This document shows, one piece after another, positions 45,939-64,000 of a DNA stretch of 64,000 nt. The stretch is taken from NCBI GenBank assembly GCA_004431415.1, contig QPMI01000409.1, forward strand, positions 434,001 to 498,000. The letters are read 5' to 3'. Under the pieces are notes generated by a model. The model was not told where the DNA came from. It did no database searches and worked only from the letters and a program-made list of their open reading frames with translations. The translations under genes were made by a program, and so were the position numbers. The stretch comes from Cyanophora paradoxa. Taxonomy: Eukaryota; Glaucocystophyceae; Cyanophorales; Cyanophoraceae. Each line of letters opens with the position of its first letter. The first letter of the stretch is position 1.

Positions 45939-46517
45939 GAGGCTGTAGTGCCGCTGTACGTACATGTGAGCTAGGGCTGGCGCTTGGCTTCGAATTCAAG
46001 CTTACATAGGCATGCGCAGTGCGCACGCGCATATGCTTGCATCCACACCTGCTCATTCGCATTCGAATTCATGCATACTGTAATTCGGGTAATATTTAAG
46101 ACCCCAAAATAATTAGTAATCCCGGGGTTTGGTCGGTTTAGTAGGCTGAAAATAATTAAGAGATATCGATAGCCGCGCGGAGTGCTTTAGTATACGTAGC
46201 GGCCTTTGGAAGGGGGTGGGCGCACCAGGGGGTCTTGATCTGTTGGAGAGTCCGGAAGCCCCCTAGCACTATAGCTAGCTTCTCCCGCACTGCAACTTTG
46301 GCTGCGCGCGCGGGCTACGTACCCCCCCTCGCACCTCGGTTTAGTATACGATAAAACTTTAGTAGTCAGGCCTCAAAACTTTGGTACTATAAAGATCCAG
46401 TATACTAAATATTTCCCGACTTACAGTAATGCATGATGAAGGGTGATCAAGGGCGCGTCGACGCGTACCCTAGCTATAGGCCTGAACCCTGGTACGCGGC
46501 GTACTAAGCGTGTGTAC

Positions 46518-46582
46518 GCGTGACGTCGACGCAGCCGTGGCCCGTGGGCCGTGGCCCATAAGAACGTACGTCGACGTCACGC
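46518..46582 (+). repeat. Perfect 14-bp inverted repeat with TGACGTCG core
   Basis: GCGTGACGTCGACG at 46518-46531 is matched exactly by its reverse complement CGTCGACGTCACGC at 46569-46582, around a 37-bp loop containing GTGGCCCGTGGGCCGTGGCC. Each arm contains a TGACGTC core like a CREB/ATF-type bZIP site. Confidence 0.85.
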
Positions 46583-47677
46583 TCTGCGGCAGTGGTCCGG
46601 CGTATTTAGATTATTCGAGAAGAATTTCATTATTTCGCGAATGATTTTAATTGCAATTGGGTACGTATATGTGCTTATGCTCGATGGCAGGCATTGGCAG
46701 CTGCCATGGCCAGTGCAGCTGCAGCTGCAGTGCCCCCAGTGGGGCCGGGGCGCCGCCGGCCGCGGGCCCCCCACGTGCACTGGGTCCCCACTGACTCCCC
46801 AGTGACCCTGGCAGAGCGGCCCGGGCCGCCCGGCCCACTAGTTCTGCCCCGCGGTCGGCGCGCGGCCGGGCGCTGGCGCCGCGCGGCGGCCGCCGGGGCG
46901 CCGGGCGCGGCGCCGCGCGCGCGGGGTTTACGTATACGTACGTGCTTAATTTGCGTTTAATATATATATTATATAAATCTCGAAAATTGAAATTCCATAA
47001 AATTTGCTGCTATATTGCAGACGCTCGCGCTCGGCATGGCCAGCTGCAGGCTGCAGCCTGCAGGGGATCGAGTTCGGTCGACGTCCGGAACTTCGCCGCA
47101 GTCTTCGCGGTCCGGTACCGTATAGTACGGTGGTTCCGGCCGCGGGTGGTACCGGCTCACCGTACCTGCTGCTCCCGTTGCCCGCCAAGCAGCACAGGAA
47201 TCCTCGCGAGAAGGAGCTCGTCTGCCGATCAGATCGAAATCTGGCCTCGGAAGGCGCAGGAGTGCTAAAGCTTGGTGTTCTCCGGTCCCCGTCAAAAGAC
47301 TCTACTGGAGTGCGTTTTGATCTTCTCTGTGCTGGTTCGGCTCTGGCAGTTTGCTGCTCTGCTGACGAAATCTCACAAAGGCGCTCACGCAGGGCCCACC
47401 ACTTGCACGCGCTTGGCCCCCCGCGACTGCCGAGCGAGTCATTGAGATAGAGGATTTCAACGCTGGAGGTGCGTACAGAGGAGCTCTGTAAAAGCTCGCT
47501 AGAACCTGTGGAAGGCTCGCGGGTTAGGCTGGAGGGGTCCGAGGGGATCTGCCCGGCTCAGATCGGCCGAGCCTCCCCGCGCGTGCCGGCGTGTGCGGCG
47601 CTGATATTCAGTTGCAGTGAGCCCGGCAGCACACAGCCGCGCCCAGCGGCAGGCAGCCAGGCCACAGGTCCTCTGCG

Positions 47678-55607
<7,930 letters not shown>

Positions 55608-56357
55608 GACTAGCTAGCTGCAGCCGCAGCTCGAAGGCCGCCCCTTCATCCACCAGCATCGCAAGCATGTGCATATGCCTCCGTACGTGTCAGTCGCCCG
55701 TTGCGCGATTGAGTGTCTTCATGTCCGACGGTCAGTCAGCGATGTCATGTCACGATTGCAATGTCAATTGATTTCGATTCATCCGTTGCTCCGAGTTCAA
55801 GTTCAAAATATTGGCTGCGGGCCACTGGGCCAAACGGGCCGGGGCGCCGGCGGCCTTCGCCAAGTCGAATTCCGCATAGTCGGATCCGATGATCCAGGCT
55901 TACCGGAGTACCCAGTACCGTAGTACTACCGTAGTACGGTAGCTGATCATTATCCAAGCGGGGGGGCGGGGCCCCGGGGGCAGGGCGGGGGCCGCATTGG
56001 CACGCGTCCGACGGCCCCCGCTTGGCAATCATTGGATGTGGCACACTGTGACATGCGCTCCGAGGCTCTTTGCATGCCGTCGCGGCCGGCGTGTCCATGC
56101 GCACGCGGGGGCCCCCGCCGGGCCCGGGGCCCAGATTTTGAGACGGATACCTGCCAGGCTGAGATGGGCCCCCGGTACTACGGTAGCCGGGCCGCCGGGC
56201 GGGGGGCCGTCCTCGGGGACTCGCAAAAAGCAGCTGCAGCATCCGAGAAAAAGATATCTCCTCACATTCCCCACACACATTATCTGCCCAACAAACTGAA
56301 CTGCAAAGCGAACAAAACTGGCCGGCGGGGGCCGGCGGGGCGCTCCGGCTGCGGCCC
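55608..56357. other. Convergent intergenic region with GTAC repeats
   Basis: About 750 bp between the facing stops of ABCC and acetyl-CoA synthetase. No gene is supported. It includes a tandem pair of TACCGTAGTAC at 55916-55937 followed by GGTA, a related inverted copy near 56170-56182, and GC-rich words around 55820-55990. Both 3' ends must lie here. Confidence 0.55.
55916..55941 (+). repeat. Tandem 11-bp repeat TACCGTAGTAC x2 ending in a palindrome
   Basis: TACCGTAGTAC occurs at 55916-55926 and again directly at 55927-55937. The next four bases, GGTA, make the second copy part of a near-palindrome (TACCGTAGTACGGTA). Confidence 0.85.
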
Positions 56358-59300
56358 TCACTTCTTGGCGGCGACGGGGGTCTCGAGGATGCGGTCGATA
56401 ACCGACGGGTCCTCCAGCGTCGACGTGTCCTGCCCCGGCCCGTCAGGCCCCCGGCCCCTCCCCGGCGCAGCGGGCCGGGGGCGCGCCTGCGTGATCGGCT
56501 GCCCCGCGGCGATGGCGCGCAGGATGCGGCGCATGATCTTCCCCGATCGCGTCTGCCGCGGCGCCCCGGGTCAGACCGCGTCGGGTCGGATCGCATCCGA
56601 TCTGATAGGACGGGGGCGGGCCTTGGGGAGGCCGGGGACGGGCCGGATGACGTCGGCCGAGGCGATGGGGCCGATGCTCTTGCGGATGACCCCGTTCACC
56701 GCCTGCCCCGCCCCGCAAAGTCAGGCGGCGGAGGGCGGGCGACGGGGCGGGGCGGCGGCGGGCCTTGAAGACGGCGGCGTCGTCCTGGTCCTTGGCGGCG
56801 TCGCGCAGGACGACGAAGGCGTACACCGCCTCGCCCTGCGCCCCGCCCCCGCCTGAGGCGCGCCCCGGGGCGCCCCCGGCTCCTAGGGCGGACCTTGATG
56901 TCGTCGGGGCGGGGCACGACGGCGCACTCGGCGACGAGGGGCGACTGCTGGATCGCCGCCTCGATCTCGGCGGTGCCGAGGCGGTGGCCCGACACGTTGA
57001 TGACGTCGTCGACGCGGCCCGTGATCCAGACGTAGCCCTCCGAGTCGTAGATGGCGCCGTCGCCCGAGAAGTAGACGGGGTGGCCCTCCTTCTTGGCCAC
57101 CCCGAAGTAGCCCGCCTCGAAGCGCTCCGGGTTGCCCCAGATCGTCCTGCCGAGAGCTCGGCTCCGGGGCCGGGCCCCGAGGGCCGGCGCGGGGGCACCG
57201 GATCATGGAGGGCCAGGGCTTGGTGATGCAGAGGAGGCCCTTGTGGTGCGGCTGGCAGCGCACCCCGTTCTCGTCGAGGATCTCCGCCATGAGGCCCGGC
57301 AGCGGCAGCGTCGCCGAGCCGGGCTTCGTGGGGGTCACCCCCGGGAGGGGCGAGATGACGTGCCCGCCCGTCTCCGTCTGCCACCACGTGTCCACGATGG
57401 CGCAGCGGCCGGCCCCGATCTTCTCGTTGTACCACTTCCACGCCGCCGGGTTGATAGGCTCCCCGACCGTCCCCAGGACTGCCCCGCGGCGAATCCGGCG
57501 AGTTGGGCGGGGCGCGGGGCAGGCGAGAGGGGGGCGGGAGGGGTCCGGGGCGGGCGCACTGCGGAGGGAGGAGAGGTCGTACTTGGCGGGCTCGTCGGCG
57601 CCCACCTTGTTCAGCAGGCGGATCGCCGTCGGCGCCGTGTAGAACTGCGTCACCTTGTGCTGCGCCCCGCCCCGCGTCAGACCCGGCCCCGCCGGCGGCG
57701 GCGCCGGGGTCTCCGGCGGCGGGAGCGCGCCTGCTCGATCATGCGCCACCAGCGGCCGGCGTCGGGGTGCACGGGAACTCCCTCGTACATGATCGTCGTC
57801 CCACCGCACGCCAGCGGGCCGTACACGCTGTACGTGTGCCCCTGCCCGCCCCCGCCTCAGCCGGGGCGCCCGCGCGGGGCGGGGCGGGACGGGCGGGGCG
57901 GGGCGCACGGTGATCCAGCCGACGTCGGCGGTGCACCAGAAGACGTCGCCGCGCTCCGGGTGCAGGTCGAACACCCACTCCATCGTCATCTGCGCGGCGC
58001 CAGGCGGGCCGCCGCCGCCCCCGCTCAGCGGAGGGGAGCGGGGGGCCGGCAGGGCAAGGGGGGCGGGCCTGGGCCCAGAGGATGTAGCCGGCCTGGGAGT
58101 GCTGGACGCCCTTGGGCTTGCCGGTGGAGCCCGAGGTGTAGAGGAGGAAGAGCGGGTCCTCGCTATCCATCTCCTCCGGCGCGCACTGGCGCACGCGACC
58201 CCGTCAACAAGCGGAACGGCGAGTCGAACGGGCGAGGCCGCGGGGCCTCCGGGCATCCCCAGCCCTGCTCACCTGGTCGGAGACGGAGGGGGCGAGGTCG
58301 TGGAACCAGCGGTCGCGGCCCTCCTTCATCTCCACCGCCTCGCCGTTGCGGCGGAAGACGAGCACGCCCGTCACCACCGCCGCCGCCTCCTCCCGCTGCC
58401 GCCCGCCCCGTCGCCGGCCGCGCGGGCGGTGGAGGGGCGGGCGGGGGCGCGCGCACCGCGACGGCCGAGTCGCAGACGGGCTTGAGGGTGTACGGGCTGC
58501 CGCGCCGGTACGCCCCGTCCGCCGTCACCACCTGCGCCCCGCCGGCCCCGCGCCGTCGGGCCCGGCCCCGCGCGGCGGGCGGCGGCCGGCGGCGGCGGGG
58601 GGCGGGGCGGACGACTTTGGCGCCGGCGTCGGCGATGCGCTCAGCGAGGGCCTCGTCGGAGAAGCCGCCGAAGACTGCGCCGGCGCGCCCCGGGGCCCGG
58701 GGTCCGTGCGCTCGCAAAGCAGGCGAGAGGAGAGTGGGGCGGGCGGGGGGGGGGGGGGGGGGGGGGGCACCGACGGAGTGGACGGCGCCGATGCGGGCGC
58801 AGGCGAGCATCGTGAAGGCCGCCTCGGCGATCATCGGCATGTAGATCACCACACGGTCCCCTGCGCGCGCGCCGGCGCCCCTCAGAGCCCCGCGCCGCCC
58901 CCGCGCCGCCCCCACGGCCCGCCCGCTGACCCTTCTTCACGCCGAAGTGCGTCTTGAGCACGTTGGCGACGCGCGAGACCTGCGCGCGTGGATCAAATCA
59001 GCGATCAAATCCGCCTTGACGCGGGGATCGCGGGCGGGCGGGCCTCGCTCTGCAGCTCCGAGTAGCTGATCTGCGGGCGCCGGTCGGCGCGCGGCGCGCT
59101 TGCGCCGGCGCGTCGGTGGCACCTTGCGAACGTCGCCGTTCTCGCCCTCGAACAGGATCGCCGTGCGGTCCCCGAGGCCGTTCTGCGCCGGCGCCGTCGG
59201 CCGGCCGGCCGGCCCGGGCCGATCGCGCGCGCGCCGGGCGCACCGCAACGTGCCGGTCGATGCACTGGGCGGAGACGTTGAGCTTGCCGCCGTCGAACCA

Positions 59301-60002
59301 GCTGGGGCGGCGCCGTGGGCGCGGATCGGCGAGGCGGCGCCGGGGCGGCGAACCGGTAGAAGGGGGCCTTGGACTCGTCGAGCACGGTCGAGAAGGGCTT
59401 CATCCAGGTGATCTTCTCGTTCGCCATCTGGCCCCAGAAGCTGCGCCCCCGCCCCGTCAGCTAACCGCCACGTGCGCGCCGCGGCGGCCGGCGCCGGCGC
59501 GGACCCCTCGTAGTCCTCGTTGGCGAGCTCGCACAGAGCCCGGTACTGCTCGAAGCTGTGCACGCGCGCATCCCGCGCCACGTGCTCGGGCGGCTGGATG
59601 GAGGGCACGTCGCCGATGATGTCCTCGCCCATCTCCGGCACGGCCTGGGCGGCGCGTCAGGCCGGAGAAATAGATAGTTGGCGATGTTTATGACATGAGC
59701 TAGTGGCCTGGCCGGCCTTCGGAGCCTAGCGCCGGCACTTTCGTCACCTTGACATCGAACGAGGAAACCGGAGGCGCGCTCTCGGCGAGGACACGGAAAG
59801 AGCGCTGACAGCTGATCGAGGAGAACTGCCGGATCGGACGCAGGGCCTCGCCGGTGAAGAACCGGCGGCAAGTCGGCACAGCCCTCGCTGGCCGGCGAAC
59901 CAGCGCCTGCGGGCTGCTGGCGTGCTCCTGAGCCACAGCATGGTGATCGGCGCGGCCGAGGCCGGCCACGGCGCCGGCCGCGCAGACGAACGTCGACGCC
60001 AT
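56358..60002 (-). CDS. ACS: Acetyl-CoA synthetase (AMP-forming) with probable organelle leader
   Basis: Makes acetyl-CoA from acetate, ATP and CoA for lipid synthesis and acetylation. The start at 60002 gives an 85-residue leader ([20 protein letters not shown] ... PPVSSFDVK). It splices cleanly (AAG|gtgacg ... cgcccag|GCC, phase 0) to [20 protein letters not shown], the usual ACS beginning. Next are [80 protein letters not shown]3 loop [18 protein letters not shown] (about 58100-58160), [81 protein letters not shown] and the A10 motif [16 protein letters not shown] with the catalytic, acetylation-sensitive Lys. It ends [10 protein letters not shown] and stop at 56358. All ten motifs are intact. 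The A10 intron uses a GC donor. Organelle targeting is inferred from the Arg/Ser-rich leader. Confidence 0.94.
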
Positions 60003-60145
60003 CACCCGGGGGTACGTGGTTTGTTTGTCCGTAGTGCGTACCCGCCGGAAGAGTCGAAAAGGCGACACTTTCACTTCGCCGCGTCGGAAGGCGAAAAGGA
60101 GCCGACCAGCAGCACGGCGCGCAGCGGCGCGTGCTGCGTACGGAT
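60003..60145. promoter_or_regulatory. Probable bidirectional promoter, ACS / M13 peptidase
   Basis: Only 143 bp separate the divergent start codons of acetyl-CoA synthetase and the M13 metallopeptidase. Regulatory DNA must be shared or lie within 5' exons. No recognised box is seen. Confidence 0.4.
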
Positions 60146-63100
60146 ATGGCGGAACTCTACGGCACGTTCGACAGCGAGGCGGGCGTGCGCGCGCTTCCGG
60201 GCGTCCCCATACCAGCTTCCCCAGGCAAGCGGAGGCGCTTCTTAGTTGCAGGCGTGGGTGCTGCATTCCTCGTACTCGTCGCCTGCGCCACCTTCGGCGC
60301 CCTACAGCCCAGCGCGGACCGCGCGGGAGTGCAGGCGCTCGGCAAACGCGGGAGCCCCACCGCGGGCAGCGCTGCAGGCGACCCACGGAAGCTCGGTTGG
60401 CTCGGTACGCGAGATCCTCCCTAGCTAGGCACGATCCGGCCACAAGATCTACGAGCGCGTCCCCTGGCCGCCCGATCGCGTGACCCCCTCGCGCCGCGCA
60501 GCCGATCATATGTCGCGAGCGATTGACAACAGGTGGGCTAGCTAGGAGCCATGCGGATGCGCTAACCTTGTTAGCTAACGTTGCGTCGAATCGACAACAG
60601 CACCGATCCGTGCGACGATTTCTACGCGTACGCATGTGGGGGCTGGATCAAGAGCGCGGAGCTCCCTCCTGCGAGGCCCCAGTTCCAGATGAACGACGGC
60701 GCGCGCGCCGCCCCGCCCTGCGCGGCCGTGCAGCGCGTCCGTCCCCGGCGCTGACGCGCGGCGGGCGCCGCAGACATGATCCGCGAGCGCGTCATCGAAG
60801 TCCTGAAGGAGATCGTGACGGAGAACCTGCCGATCATCACGCCCCTGTACAAATCCTGCATGGACGAGGCCAAGATCGAGGCGCTCGGCGCCGTGCCCCT
60901 CCGCCCGTGGCTCGAGTCAGCCCGCCCGCCCGCCGCGCTCGCCGCGCGCGCGCTCTCGGTTGATCTGATCCGGCGTGGGCAGGGAGATCTGGGGCGCGGA
61001 CGACAAGCGGGAGCTGCTGTACGTGATCGGGCGGCTGCAGACGGTGGGCGTGCAGGCCCTCTGGAGCTTCGACGTGCAGTTCGACTCGAAGAACCCGTGC
61101 GCCCCCGCCCGGGCCGGCCGGCCGCGCGCCGCCGCCTCGCGACGGTGCAGCGCCGGGGGCGCAGGGAGTACTACATCGCGATGCTGGAGCAGGGCGGCCT
61201 GGTCATCGAGGACGCGCGCATCTACGACGGGAAGGACGAGCTCTCGAAGGCGTACCTGGAGCACGTCACCCGCATGCTCGCCATCGTCCACCCCGAGATG
61301 TCTCCGGTGCCCCGCCCCGCCCCGTCCGCTCCTTCTTCTCGTCACACGGCGGCGGGGCCTCAGGAGGCGGTGGCGGCGCTGGCAAAGCGCGTGTACGACT
61401 TCGAGAACGCGATCGACGACTGCTGGACCTCCCCCCGCAACTTCGACGCGCGCCCCGTCCTGCCGCGCCCCGCCCCGCCCCGCCCCGCCCCCCTCACCGC
61501 GGCGGGACCCCCGGGCAGGACCCGTCGGCGTGGTACCACTACGTGGACATCTCGGGCCTGCAGGCGATGACGCCGGGGATCTGCTGGGACTGCTTCTTCC
61601 GCGGCGCTGGCGCCCGCGGCCGCGTCACCGAGCTCGTCCTCGACATGCCCCGCTTGTCCGCCCCGCCCGCCCCCCCCCCCCCCCCTTCTTCGCGCGGCGC
61701 CACCCGACGCGGGGCGGCGGGGGGCAGCTTCCGGGCGATGGACGACCTGATCGCGATCACCGACCTGGTCACCCTCAAGCACTACACCTCCTGGCTCCTC
61801 GTGCGCTTGCACACTCGCGCCCCCTCGGACGCATGCACCGGCCGGTCCGGGGGGATTCTCACGGGCGCGGCGGGGGCGCAGATCAACAGCGCGGCGCCGC
61901 TGCTCTCGTCGGCGTTCGTGAACGAGCACTTCGACTTCTACGGGCGGCGGCTCTCGGGGCAGAAGGAGATGCGGCCGCGGGCGGACCGGTGCGTGCAGCT
62001 GGTGGACGCGGAGCTGGGGCAGCTGATGGGCCACTACTTCGTGTACCGCGAGTTCCCCGAGGAGGCCAAGCGCGCCGCCCTGCGCGTGGAGGAGAGCGTC
62101 AAGCGCGCCTTCCTCAAGCGCCTCGACGGCGTCGAGTGGATGGACGAGGCCACCCGCCAGAAGGCCCGCCCGCCCGCCCCCCGCAGCCCCTTCCTTCCCT
62201 CAGCCCTCGCCCATCGTAGGCGCGGGCGAAGCTGGGGCTCATGCACGGGCGGATCGGGTACCCGGAGCGGTGGCCCAAGTTCGAGGGCCTCCTGGGCTCC
62301 ATCCAGCCCACGGGCGACCTCCTCCTCGTCAACGCCTTCCGCGGTGCGCTCACAAGGCGCCGCCGCCCAGGCCCCGCGCCCCCGCCCGCGGCTGAGCCGG
62401 CCGCGCCGGGGCGCAGCGCGGCAGTTCCAGCTGCAGCTGAAGGTGGAGAAGATCGGGCGGCTCGGGGACCGGCAGCTCTGGTCCATGAGCGCGGAGACCG
62501 TCAACGCCTACTACGCCCCCGAGCAGAACACCCTCTTCGTCCCGGGTGCGCCCCCAGACCCCCCGCTCCCCCCGCCCCCCGCCCCCCGCCCCCCGCACGC
62601 CGCCGACGCCGGCGTGGGGCGCAGCGGCGCAGATGCTGCCCCCCGACTTCGACCCGGGGTACCCCACCTCGGTGAACTACGGCTACCTCGGCGCCCTCAT
62701 GGCCACGAGATCCTCCACGGCTTCGACGGTACCCCCCCCGCCCCCCCCCCCCCCCCCCCCCCCACACCCACCCGCGGCTTATCCCCCACTTCCAGACGAG
62801 GGCTCCCACTACGACGAGTACGGTACCCTGACGCGCTGGATCGCCAAACCGATCATGGCCGAGTACGCGAAGCGATCCAAGGCCCGCCCGCCCCGCCCCG
62901 CCGCGCCCCGCCCCGCCCCGAGCTTTCCTGACAAGCGGCTGCGTGCGCGGCGCAGTGCGTGGTGAAGCAGTACGACAAGTGCGAGCTCTTCCCCGGCCAC
63001 TTCGTCAGCGGGGAGCAGGTCCTCCGCCCCCCTCCCCTCCCCCACATCCCTAGATCTAACCCCCGCGCCAGACCCTCGCCGAGAATCTCGCCGACACCGG

Positions 63101-63560
63101 CGGCCTGAAGGCGCGCCCCCGCGCGCGCTCGCTTTTTAGAGCCTTGCCCCGTTCTTACACTCCGGCCCAGGTCGCCTACTGGGCGTACGTGGAGGAGGCG
63201 GGGGGCGAGGCGGTGGCGCGGGCGGCGTCGGGGATGCTGCCGGGGTACACGGACGAGCAGCTGTTCTTCCTGGCGTACGGGCAGAGCTGGTGCCAGGTGA
63301 TCTCGCGGGAGCACGCGCTGGAGAACCTCGCGAACGACGAGCACGCCCCGCCCCCCTTCCGCACCAACGTCCCCCTCTCCACCTTCGCCGAGTTCCACCG
63401 CGCCTTCAAGTGCCCCCTCGGCTCCCGCATGCGCCCCGCCGACGCCGACCAGTGCAAGGCCCGCCCCCCGGCCCCCCGCCCCCCCCCCCCCCCCCCCCCC
63501 CCGCCCGCGATCGCTCGGCTGCGCTGACGCGGGGGCCACCGTGATCAGGTCTGGTGGTGA
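60146..63560 (+). CDS. M13 (neprilysin-like) zinc metallopeptidase, with apparent frameshift at HExxH
   Basis: A type II membrane zinc endopeptidase of the neprilysin/endothelin-converting-enzyme group. The ATG at 60146 opens MAELYGTFDSEAG; a signal anchor follows (RRRFLVAGVGAAFLVLVACA). Conserved M13 parts are CDDFYAYACGGWIKSAELP (about 60610-60670), LYKSCMDEAKIEALG, ELLYVIGRLQTVGVQALWSF, RLSGQKEMRPRADRCVQLVD, SVNYGYLGALM, the zinc motif HEILHGFDDEGSHYDEYG, the third-ligand motif TLAENLADTGGLK, FLAYGQSWCQVISRE and a C-terminus KVWW, close to the family's CxxW ending. Stop at 63560. The exon at about 62636-62728 reads LGALM in one frame and HEILHGFD in the next: one base is missing at 62701-62703 for continuous reading. 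All other exons are intact and in order. So this is either a sequence error, strain-specific damage or a recent pseudogene. Confidence 0.85.
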
Positions 63561-64000
63561 GGCGCCATGGGGCCCAGGGAGGGCCCGCGGCGTCGTCCTG
63601 GCCGGCTGCCTCCGCAGCGCGCATCGCCCTCGTATCCCTCCCCCCTTCTCCAACCCTCGCCCCGCCCCTCCTCGCCTCGTCAACACCCCGCCTCCCCTCG
63701 TCTCCTTTTCCTTCCTGTATGCACTGTATGGACCTCTCCGAGTCTGATGGCCCGATTCCGTTTTATGCCCGGCTCTAGCGCTAGCTATCGTTCTGCTCGC
63801 CTGTATTAATACGTAATCGTAATTAGCCGTTTATGTGTTCAGCCTAGGCCTGGCAGCCTGAAACAAACGTGTACATTTCCTTTTTTCCGATGTTATTTTA
63901 ATGCGATGCCATTTTCAAGCGCTTCTGCAGCTATAGCTAGCGCTAGCGCTGCGCATATGCATGCAGCTGCATATGCGCACATCCGCATGCTGGCGTTTTC
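63561..64000. other. Intergenic flank with nested palindromes
   Basis: About 440 bp after the M13 stop. Pyrimidine-rich at first (63625-63715), then AT-richer, then very palindromic (AGCTATAGCTAGCGCTAGCGCT before a perfect hairpin). No gene seen. Confidence 0.5.
63950..63979 (+). repeat. Perfect 12-bp inverted repeat with 6-base loop
   Basis: TGCGCATATGCA (63950-63961) and TGCATATGCGCA (63968-63979) are exact reverse complements around TGCAGC. It is preceded by the palindromic run AGCGCTAGCGCT. Confidence 0.9.

Larger units (their letters stand above)
45589..47677. other. Long gene-poor region with AT-rich and palindromic segments
   Basis: About 2.1 kb without a supported gene between RsfS and ABCC. 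It contains four TTCGAATTC words (45870-46065), a GC hairpin at 45865-45938, repeated TTTAGTATACG words (about 46187 and 46341) with an inverted partner near 46401, a perfect 14-bp inverted repeat at 46518-46582, an extremely GC-rich island at 46690-46925 and an AT-rich stretch at 46945-47020. A short open stretch near 47400-47500 (ERVIEIEDFNAGG) could be a stray exon, but I cannot connect it to anything. Confidence 0.6.

Noticed and set aside
47260-47268. GAGTGCTAA, identical to the right half of a CIRCE operator
   Set aside because: No TTAGCACTC half lies nine bases upstream, and it is far from any chaperone gene. A single 9-mer match is expected by chance.
47400-47500. A possible upstream first exon of the ABCC gene (ERVIEIEDFNAGG)
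   Set aside because: The ABCC start at 47678 already gives a typical short-MRP N-terminus, and I found no splice path in frame linking the two.
45589-47677. tRNA or other structural RNA genes in the gene-poor region
   Set aside because: I looked for a T-arm GGTTCRA and a paired acceptor stem and found none that fold as a cloverleaf. A covariance-model scan would be decisive.
62690-62728. Programmed ribosomal frameshift in the M13 gene
   Set aside because: There is no slippery heptamer or obvious stimulatory structure in the exon. A missing base from sequencing or mutation is simpler.

Overview
This is a window from a nuclear eukaryotic genome. Every recognisable protein is cut into many exons by short introns, genes lie on both strands, and there are no operons. 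A cilium protein (nephrocystin-3-like), a plastid/cyanobacterial-type regulator (HrcA), a B12-dependent methylmalonyl-CoA mutase and very high GC with tiny GC-rich introns together suggest a unicellular flagellated alga. A haptophyte or a similar GC-rich secondary alga fits best, but this is inference and no marker here fixes the lineage. Many introns start with GC instead of GT, typically AG|GCCCGC, and often carry a CTGAC- or CTCAC-like sequence shortly before the AG acceptor.

Layout: 1-4799 (-) VPS13-like lipid transfer protein, cut by the window edge; 5500-8719 (-) methylmalonyl-CoA mutase; 9100-11001 (-) HrcA-type repressor; 11197-13610 (+) USP14/Ubp6 deubiquitinase; 13849 to about 14640 (-) unrecognised gene; 14721-25387 (+) very long SMCHD1-like GHKL ATPase with SMC hinge; 26220-33649 (-) nephrocystin-3-like DUF4062/NACHT/TPR protein; 33946-37091 (+) AIP1/WDR1; 37342-40083 (-) SRP68; 40335-43359 (-) organelle-targeted ATPase_2-type P-loop ATPase; 43582-45588 (+) RsfS/Iojap-domain protein; 45589-47677 gene-poor, palindrome-rich DNA; 47678-55607 (+) full ABCC transporter; 56358-60002 (-) acetyl-CoA synthetase; 60146-63560 (+) M13 (neprilysin-like) metallopeptidase with an apparent one-base frameshift at its zinc motif; 63561-64000 palindrome-rich flank.

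The genes are mostly unrelated housekeeping functions: proteostasis, actin, protein targeting, organelle translation, acyl-CoA metabolism, transport and chromatin. Several are head-to-head pairs separated by only about 140-300 bp, so shared promoters are likely. Base composition is mosaic. The mutase, USP14 and ATPase_2 genes are near 50% GC with T-containing GT-AG introns. The SMCHD1, NPHP3, WDR1, SRP68, ABCC, ACS and M13 genes are extremely GC-rich with GC-AG introns. Exon edges were inferred by eye from reading-frame continuity and conserved motifs, so gene ends are firmer than internal boundaries.
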